Assembly: GCF_905371695.1 (NCBI RefSeq)
Contig: NZ_CAJPMA010000088.1
Span: forward strand, 1-6,783
Source: an uncultured Campylobacter sp.
GTDB taxonomy: Bacteria; Campylobacterota; Campylobacteria; Campylobacterales; Campylobacteraceae
DNA: 6,783 bases
Direction of reading: 5' to 3'
Below, piece by piece: positions 1-4,236 of the stretch (positions are counted from its first letter, which is position 1; the number at the start of each line of letters is the position of its first letter). A program made the position numbers and the translations under genes. Below the pieces are notes generated by a model. That model had not been told where the DNA came from. It ran no database searches and was given only the letters and a program-made list of their open reading frames with translations.

Positions 1-1616
1 GCTCCGTCTTTTATATCTCTTAGCACGGGTTTTATGGAGGCTAGTTTTATTTTTGGGATATTCAAATATTCAAACATACCTTCAAAGACGTTAAGCCCTC
101 GTATTGCTAATATTTTTGAATCCGCATACTCGGATTGCGAGTATGTACCCTGTGTCATATCTGGTGCATAACCAAGTATAGTTTTGGTTATTTTATATTT
201 TACTTGATCTTCGATATCGTCTTTCCTTGGCCTTTTTGAATGCCCCATTAAATTTTTTAAAGTGTCTTGATATTCGATAAAATTCCTGGAACACAGATAC
301 TCATCAATCGCGTTAGCAAAATTTCCCCTAAGTCTATGGACGCTTACCGTATTATCTTTTATTACCTTATCTATTTCGGCATTGAGAGCTTTGGATAAAG
401 TTCCTTTATTTGAATATACTTTTTTAATTTTTGCAATCCAATCGTATTTGTAGAGATCTTTCAATAATGGATGTAAAGGCACATTTCTATAAAACACCTT
501 TCCGGCACCTTGCTTCGCAGTTTTTACCTTTAAAAACGGATGATTGCAATCCGTGCAAAAACTATCTTTATTTAAATTATAAAATTCCTCCGTTCTTATG
601 CCAGTTATTAGTAGAAATCTTAAACAATCTAGTAGCTCTTTTCGTATGCCGCTATTTTTACCGCTAAATAATTCTTTTAACTCATCGAGAGTAAAATTTC
701 TTTTATACGTTACGTTTTTATTTACCCCGTGGTCAGTAAGTTTTTCAAACGGATTATTATTTACTTGCTTTATTAATACTATATAGTCGAAAAAAATTCT
801 TAACCTACCTATTATATTATTTAATGTTTTTTTGCTTATTGTTTTACCTTTCTCATCTTTTTTTGTAAATATATGGTTTTGAAATTCATCTACATCTAAT
901 TTTTCAATCTCGTATATTTTATTTTCCTCCATATATTTAATTAGCCGGTTCACGTCTTTTATGTATCTTAGCCTTGTTTCTTGCGTGTATCCTCGTTTAT
1001 CGCATTCGCGCTCTATAAATTTATTGCATATGGTCTTCAAATTTATACTAATTTCTAGCTTTTGGTTTTTCGGTAAAAGCTCTTTTTGCTTTTTCGGTAA
1101 TTTTTTAAGCGTTTCGCTCTCTAAGTACCCTGCAATATTGTCTGGTACAAATCGGTTATTGATAAATCTGCCGCCTTTTACTTTTTCATCCGTTAAAATG
1201 CCGTACTTTATTACTTCTTCGGGTATATCGTAATTTTTAATATCTATTACGCTTGTTTTTGGCTCATTTTGCACATCAAGTTCGTTAACCGAATTCATGA
1301 CGCTTTGAATTTTTATTGCAGTATCTTTGAAAACGACTTGAACGTAATATTTGGTAGGCATTGAGTCGTTTAATTTTTTTAAAATATCCGCTCTTTTTAG
1401 CCATTTATCTTTGTCTTTTGTATTTCTGGCATAATTCTTTACGCAATAGTCCATATCTCTCTCAAGCCGCTCCTTATCTAAGGTGTTTCCGATAAAGCCC
1501 ATCTTGATATTGTCTGTTTTGTTTATAAAAGCCTTTTTTACGCCAGAGTAAAACCCAGAAAGCCTACCGAAGTCCACGTTTTTCTCGTCAAGTAAATTTA
1601 AAATCTCTTTCTTTAT
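1..1616 (-). CDS. Tyrosine recombinase (phage/island integrase family), 3' end beyond the window
   Basis: The minus strand is open from a stop at 1620-1622 to the window edge, giving 538 visible residues counted from an ATA codon at 1616. Residues 1-187 match nothing I recognise. A helical SAM-like core-binding domain follows (about 188-300), then a tyrosine recombinase catalytic domain with R341 in TGIRTEE, K368 in KTAKQ, H427 and R430 in VSVHRLRGNFANAI, and Y492 in QGTYSQ. These boxes closely match the neighbouring recombinase, including GLN placed 15 residues after the tyrosine. Family role: DNA strand exchange at att sites through a 3'-phosphotyrosyl bond. Oddities: two candidate third-box motifs (LMGH with H459, and LGY with Y483), a CxxC pair (C354, C357), and no normal start codon after the strong ribosome binding site. 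Conventional starts would be GTG at 1577 or ATG at 1502, both with poor ribosome binding sites. The family is secure; the start and activity are not. Confidence 0.85.
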   Translation of the reverse strand, partial: MKKEILNLLDEKNVDFGRLSGFYSGVKKAFINKTDNIKMGFIGNTLDKERLERDMDYCVKNYARNTKDKDKWLKRADILKKLNDSMPTKYYVQVVFKDTAIKIQSVMNSVNELDVQNEPKTSVIDIKNYDIPEEVIKYGILTDEKVKGGRFINNRFVPDNIAGYLESETLKKLPKKQKELLPKNQKLEISINLKTICNKFIERECDKRGYTQETRLRYIKDVNRLIKYMEENKIYEIEKLDVDEFQNHIFTKKDEKGKTISKKTLNNIIGRLRIFFDYIVLIKQVNNNPFEKLTDHGVNKNVTYKRNFTLDELKELFSGKNSGIRKELLDCLRFLLITGIRTEEFYNLNKDSFCTDCNHPFLKVKTAKQGAGKVFYRNVPLHPLLKDLYKYDWIAKIKKVYSNKGTLSKALNAEIDKVIKDNTVSVHRLRGNFANAIDEYLCSRNFIEYQDTLKNLMGHSKRPRKDDIEDQVKYKITKTILGYAPDMTQGTYSQSEYADSKILAIRGLNVFEGMFEYLNIPKIKLASIKPVLRDIKDG

Positions 1617-1619
1617 ATT

Positions 1620-1642
1620 TCACCTCTTCTTGCCAAATTATA
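1620..1642 (-). promoter_or_regulatory. Promoter -10 box and Shine-Dalgarno of the downstream recombinase
   Basis: In the 62-bp gap between the two recombinase genes the minus strand has a perfect TATAAT (1642-1637). It is followed 9 bases later by AAGAGGTGA (1628-1620), a near-complete match to the anti-Shine-Dalgarno sequence. This suggests that the downstream recombinase has its own promoter with a very short leader. The codon at the right distance from this site is ATA (1616-1614), in frame with the long reading frame. No -35 box is evident, which is usual in Campylobacter. Confidence 0.5.
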
Positions 1643-1678
1643 CATAACTAGCCAAAGATATTCAATAGAATTTCATCG

Positions 1679-2941
1679 CTAGAGATTGGAAAATGCATTT
1701 AATCCATCCATTGCTTTTAATTTTGCCTTTAGCGAGATATCCTTGGCGTATACGTCTGTTGCTAGATCGGTAGCGTGCCCGAGCAGCACCGAAGTAACAT
1801 CCGTAAAACCATTTTCTAAGGAGTAATTTTTAATAGCGGACGCAAAATTTGCCCTCAGTCTATGAAAGCTTACGTTGGAGTCCGGTAAAACGGCATGAAT
1901 ATGTTTATTAAGCCTTTTTCCAAAATAATTACAATCGCTTTTGCCTCTTTTTATTTTCGTTAGCCACTTTATATCGCTTAGACGATATATATTTTTATGT
2001 ATCGGCAACTCTCTAAATTTAACGTCTCCGCCTTTTTGCTTGGCAGTTTGAACTTTGATAAATTTAATTCCGTCTCGCTCGCTTACGCTACTTTCATCTA
2101 AGCTCCAAATTTCGCTAAGCCTAAGTCCAGTATGCAAGGCAAACGCCATATAATCTTTAAGCTCCTTTTTATCGGTCTTAAAAATCTTAGCCAGTTCGTC
2201 CATGCTAAAATTATCCTTCGGCGATTTTTGATCTTTGGAAATTTTAAACGAACTTAAAAGCTTAAACGGATTTTGAGATATAAGGCCTATTTTTATAGCG
2301 TAGTCGAACATTCTACTTGCGTAGCACGTGTAGTTATTGATGGTCTTTTTGTTAAGCTTTTTATTATTTAAGAGATGTAATTGAAAATCCTCGCAGTCCT
2401 GATAAGAAATTTGGGTTATCTGCTTGTGCTTAAAATAAATGTCGAGCGCTTTGGCTACCCTCTGATAGTATCCGGCATTTTTACTATTTGACTTCTTGCT
2501 TTCGTTTTGAGCGTATCTGAATGCTATATCCGTAAATTTTATCGATTTTTGCGTTTTCTTTGGCCTATGGTTTTCTTGACATTCTTTTTTATCGACCAAC
2601 ATATCGTTGTCGGCTTTGGTAATCCCATAAATACCCGATATAACTTTTTCAAATATTTCTTTATATTCGGTCGTCGATAGTCGATGCGATTTATTTTTAA
2701 TATTTTTCTGAATGTTGCGTATCTTGTATCTTAACGGTAAATCAATAAATTTTTTGGTTTGAACAGAATTACGTCTATTATCGGCTTCGTTTTTAATTTT
2801 TAAAGCGATGGCTTTGGCTTCAAACTCATTGTCTGTAAACAAACAATACTTGACGGTGATAATTTTATCATTTTTCAAGGCTTTATCGAAATAGTAGTAG
2901 CTTGGTCTATTTTTGATTCGAGTTATTAATTTAGAAGTCAT
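1679..2941 (-). CDS. Tyrosine recombinase / integrase, intact, next to tRNA-Ser
   Basis: A 420-residue site-specific recombinase of the phage integrase family, the usual size for an island or prophage integrase. The N-terminus (about 1-55, RPSYYYF motif, basic and aromatic) resembles arm-type DNA-binding domains. Residues about 130-235 form the helical core-binding domain, and about 245-405 the catalytic domain. The catalytic set is complete: R274 (HTGLRLSE), K301 (TAKQ), H360 and R363 (SFHRLRANFASAI), H389 (LLGHATD) and nucleophile Y398 (DVYAKD), with the standard nine-residue H-to-Y step. The ATG at 2941 has AGGAG six bases upstream, so the start is secure. It reads away from tRNA-Ser, whose 3' end is 157 bp upstream, and is followed after 62 bp by a related recombinase. 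It is AT-rich compared with metE, consistent with transfer. Inferred role: integration and excision of an element at tRNA-Ser. A chromosomal recombinase such as XerH is unlikely given the N-terminal extension and context. Confidence 0.92.
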   Translation of the reverse strand: MTSKLITRIKNRPSYYYFDKALKNDKIITVKYCLFTDNEFEAKAIALKIKNEADNRRNSVQTKKFIDLPLRYKIRNIQKNIKNKSHRLSTTEYKEIFEKVISGIYGITKADNDMLVDKKECQENHRPKKTQKSIKFTDIAFRYAQNESKKSNSKNAGYYQRVAKALDIYFKHKQITQISYQDCEDFQLHLLNNKKLNKKTINNYTCYASRMFDYAIKIGLISQNPFKLLSSFKISKDQKSPKDNFSMDELAKIFKTDKKELKDYMAFALHTGLRLSEIWSLDESSVSERDGIKFIKVQTAKQKGGDVKFRELPIHKNIYRLSDIKWLTKIKRGKSDCNYFGKRLNKHIHAVLPDSNVSFHRLRANFASAIKNYSLENGFTDVTSVLLGHATDLATDVYAKDISLKAKLKAMDGLNAFSNL

Positions 2942-2970
2942 TACAAACTCCTAATCTAATAAGCAAGCGA

Positions 2971-3002
2971 TGTAACAGAAATCCAAATTTGGTGTAACAA
3001 AA
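2971..3002. repeat. Paired TGTAACA direct repeats around a palindrome, upstream of the integrase
   Basis: TGTAACAGAA (2971-2980) recurs as TGTAACAAAA (2993-3002), 22 bp apart start to start, or about two helical turns. Between them is the perfect palindrome CCAAATTTGG (2983-2992). They lie 30-61 bp upstream of the integrase start codon, between the gene and tRNA-Ser. Known integrases bind short direct repeats (arm sites) near att, and regulators of excision bind similar pairs, so this is a plausible integrase, excisionase or repressor site. The function is inferred only from position and symmetry. Confidence 0.45.
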
Positions 3003-3036
3003 TAAAATCGTCCGAAATTTAAGACAAAAATATGAT

Positions 3037-3055
3037 GATATAAACTGCTTAAAAA
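3037..3055 (-). promoter_or_regulatory. Possible promoter of the intact integrase
   Basis: On the minus strand TTTTTAAGC (3055-3047) is followed by GTT and TATATC (3042-3037). This resembles the TTTTAAGC-TATAAT arrangement of the nearby tRNA promoters, but with shorter spacing and a poorer -10 box. It would give a leader of about 90 nt carrying the TGTAACA repeats, a typical operator position. Other AT-rich hexamers nearby could equally be the -10 box. Confidence 0.28.
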
Positions 3056-3098
3056 TGCTGAAATACAAGTATCTAAAGATATATTTTAAGAGTGGTTG

Positions 3099-3188
3099 TG
3101 GCCGGGAGATAGGGATTCGAACCCCAGGAGGCTTTCACACCTCAACGGTTTTCAAGACCGCCGCTTTCGACCGCTCAGCCATCTCCCG
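3099..3188 (-). tRNA. tRNA-Ser(UGA)
   Basis: A complete 90-nt class II tRNA. The acceptor CGGGAGA pairs with TCTCCCG, the discriminator is G, and CCA is encoded (3101-3099). The anticodon stem GCGGT/ACCGT closes the loop CTTGAAA with anticodon TGA, which reads UCA serine codons. A long variable arm and the T-loop GGTTCGAATCC are present. The 3' end faces the integrase 157 bp away, so this gene is the likely attachment site of the element to the left. Confidence 0.96.
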
Positions 3189-3203
3189 AATTAAAGATTT
3201 GTG

Positions 3204-3230
3204 ATTATAACCAACTTTGCTTAAAATTTA
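3204..3230 (-). promoter_or_regulatory. Promoter of tRNA-Ser
   Basis: A perfect TATAAT (3209-3204) stands 15 bases before the tRNA 5' end, preceded by TTTTAAGCAAAGTTGGT. The block is almost identical to the one before the tRNA-Gly operon, at the same distance from the gene. That is good evidence for a real promoter that lets tRNA-Ser be expressed separately from the upstream cluster. Confidence 0.7.
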
Positions 3231-3246
3231 CTATAATCTATAAAAT

Positions 3247-3402
3247 TTACTCTGTTTTTTCTTTAATATATGTAGCTCCATCATTTATCTTTTCTTTGGT
3301 CCATTCTTTAGCATTATGAGTATCTTCTTTTACACCATGCCAAGTATTTGAACAACCAGCTACAAAAAAAGCTATACAAGCTACTAAAAATAAATTTCTC
3401 AC
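3247..3402 (-). CDS. Small entericidin-like lipoprotein
   Basis: A 51-residue protein starting at GTG, with AAGGAA five bases upstream and a TAA stop. It begins MRNLFLVACIAFFVAGC, a lipoprotein signal peptide with lipobox VAGC, so C17 would be lipidated and residues 1-16 removed. The mature part is a short, charged, probably helical peptide with a Trp-rich start and repeated Lys/Glu (KEDTHNAKEWTKEKI). Signal, lipobox, length and the early T..GVKED pattern recall the entericidin A/B family of small envelope lipoproteins (compare GVGEDI in the enterobacterial proteins); this is recognised by eye. It lies 32 bp after tRNA-Cys with no hairpin between, so it may be read from the tRNA operon promoter, and 58 bp before tRNA-Ser. 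Its role is unknown: entericidins have been linked to envelope stress and a toxin/antidote pair, but no partner gene is present here. Confidence 0.8.
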   Translation of the reverse strand: MRNLFLVACIAFFVAGCSNTWHGVKEDTHNAKEWTKEKINDGATYIKEKTE

Positions 3403-3434
3403 TGTTATTCCTTCGAGTAGTTATTTTTGAAGTT

Positions 3435-3508
3435 TGGAGGCGACACCCGGATTCGAACCGGGGATCAAAGCTTTGCAGGCTCATGCCTTACCACTTGGCT
3501 ATGTCGCC
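3435..3508 (-). tRNA. tRNA-Cys(GCA)
   Basis: A 74-nt cloverleaf. The acceptor GGCGACA pairs with TGTCGCC, with encoded TCCA at the 3' end. The anticodon loop CTGCAAA contains GCA, and the T arm CCCGG-TTCGAAT-CCGGG is perfect. The anticodon stem has a weak outermost pair. It is third in the Gly-Leu-Cys cluster, 6 bp after tRNA-Leu. Confidence 0.96.
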
Positions 3509-3514
3509 GTTTCG

Positions 3515-3600
3515 TGGTGCCCAGAGCCGGACTTGAACCGGCACGGAAGAAAATCCGAGGGATTTTAAGTCCCTTGTGTCTACCATTCCACCACCTGGGC
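3515..3600 (-). tRNA. tRNA-Leu(UAA)
   Basis: An 86-nt class II tRNA. The acceptor GCCCAGG pairs with TCTGGGC (one G-U pair), and ACCA is encoded. The anticodon stem AGGGA/TCCCT closes the loop CTTAAAA with anticodon TAA. A variable arm and the T-loop GGTTCAAGTCC are present. It lies between tRNA-Gly (15 bp upstream) and tRNA-Cys (6 bp downstream) and is surely cotranscribed and processed with them. Confidence 0.96.
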
Positions 3601-3615
3601 GTTACGTCTAAAATT

Positions 3616-3690
3616 TGGAGCGGGAAACGAGATTCGAACTCGCGACCCCAACCTTGGCAAGGTTGTGCTCTACCCCTGAGCTATTCCCGC
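3616..3690 (-). tRNA. tRNA-Gly(GCC)
   Basis: A 75-nt tRNA. The acceptor GCGGGAA pairs with TTCCCGC, and TCCA is encoded. The anticodon stem CAACC/GGTTG closes the loop TTGCCAA with anticodon GCC. The T arm GCGAGTTCGAATCTCGT is intact. It is the first gene of the minus-strand cluster Gly-Leu-Cys-lipoprotein. Confidence 0.96.
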
Positions 3691-3705
3691 GGTTTAAAGA
3701 GCGCA

Positions 3706-3733
3706 ATTTTAACCAACGTTTGCTTAAAATTTT
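3706..3733 (-). promoter_or_regulatory. Promoter of the Gly-Leu-Cys tRNA operon
   Basis: The -10 box TAAAAT (3711-3706) lies 15 bases before the tRNA-Gly 5' end and is preceded by TTTTAAGCAAACGTTGGT. Apart from one -10 base and one inserted base, this equals the block before tRNA-Ser, with the same distance to the gene. It would drive the three tRNAs and possibly the lipoprotein gene. Confidence 0.68.
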
Positions 3734-3762
3734 ATTTTGTTTATTCGAATTTCAAAATTTTA

Positions 3763-3783
3763 TAAGCGTTAAAAAGGTAAAAT
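3763..3783 (+). promoter_or_regulatory. Promoter of tRNA-Ala
   Basis: The -10 box TAAAAT (3778-3783) lies 12 bases before the tRNA. TAAGC (3763-3767) stands 10 bases upstream of it, a looser version of the TAAGC plus -10 arrangement before tRNA-Ser and tRNA-Gly. The promoter diverges from that of the Gly-Leu-Cys operon. Confidence 0.5.
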
Positions 3784-3795
3784 GCCAAATCTTTT

Positions 3796-3871
<76 letters not shown>

Positions 3872-4195
3872 TAGTAAATTTATCCAGAAAAATATTCGTG
3901 TTCGCCGAATTTAGCCAAAGGACGACGATGAACCATCCCATGCGGGAATATCGCTAAAAATAGCCTAAAATCCAAAATCGCTAATTTAATAAAACTTGCG
4001 GCTCATTTAATAGGAAACGAATATTACAAATTTCACTTTTCATTACGCAAATCGGGCTGTCATCCGCCTTTAAATCTTCTCTGCGAGCGTTTTTGAGATT
4101 AGCTTGAAAATTTTTTACTCCGTAGGCCATACGTTTGGTTTTTGGATTAAAATTTTGGGGCGAAACGTTCAAAACTATCTCAAAAACGACAAGCT
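3872..4195. other. Non-coding spacer between tRNA-Ala and metE
   Basis: I see no convincing gene here. A minus-strand frame is open from 4235 to 3981, but it starts only at TTG (or ATG at 4130) without a ribosome binding site and overlaps the metE promoter, so I do not call it. The right third holds the inverted repeat described separately. The metE leader is too short for a riboswitch, and no methionine-related riboswitch fold was recognised. Confidence 0.5.
4088..4188. repeat. Large imperfect inverted repeat upstream of metE
   Basis: The left arm (4088-4108) and right arm (4168-4188) are 21 nt each and complementary at 17 positions, including a perfect 12-bp stretch, CGTTTTTGAGAT against ATCTCAAAAACG. 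The gap is 59 nt. A smaller nested pair, ACGTTT (4131-4136) and AAACGT (4163-4168), lies inside. The right arm ends 7 bp before the metE -10 box. It could be a paired operator, a cruciform-forming site or the remains of a small non-autonomous element. It has no terminator-type T run on the plus strand. Confidence 0.6.
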
Positions 4196-4230
4196 TATAA
4201 TGCGAATATTTAAAAATTAAATTTAAAGGA
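4196..4230 (+). promoter_or_regulatory. metE promoter and ribosome binding site
   Basis: A perfect TATAAT (4196-4201) is followed by a leader of about 29 nt and AAGGA (4226-4230), six bases before the ATG at 4237. There is no clear -35 box, as is common in Campylobacter. The short leader leaves no room for a riboswitch or attenuator, so any methionine control would act on transcription initiation. Confidence 0.7.
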
Positions 4231-4236
4231 ATCAAA

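Noticed and set aside
431..1233. Plus-strand open frames at 431-667, 598-786 and 961-1233
   Set aside because: They lie opposite the continuous minus-strand recombinase frame, are low-complexity Phe/Leu/Ser-rich, and have no ribosome binding sites.
3894..3910. Hairpin ATTCG/CGAAT after tRNA-Ala as terminator
   Set aside because: Only five base pairs with a seven-base loop and no T run; too weak to call.
3981..4235. 84-codon minus-strand frame starting next to metE
   Set aside because: It needs a TTG start with no ribosome binding site and runs through the metE promoter, so it is not called as a gene. Its shorter ATG form is kept only as a low-interest finding.
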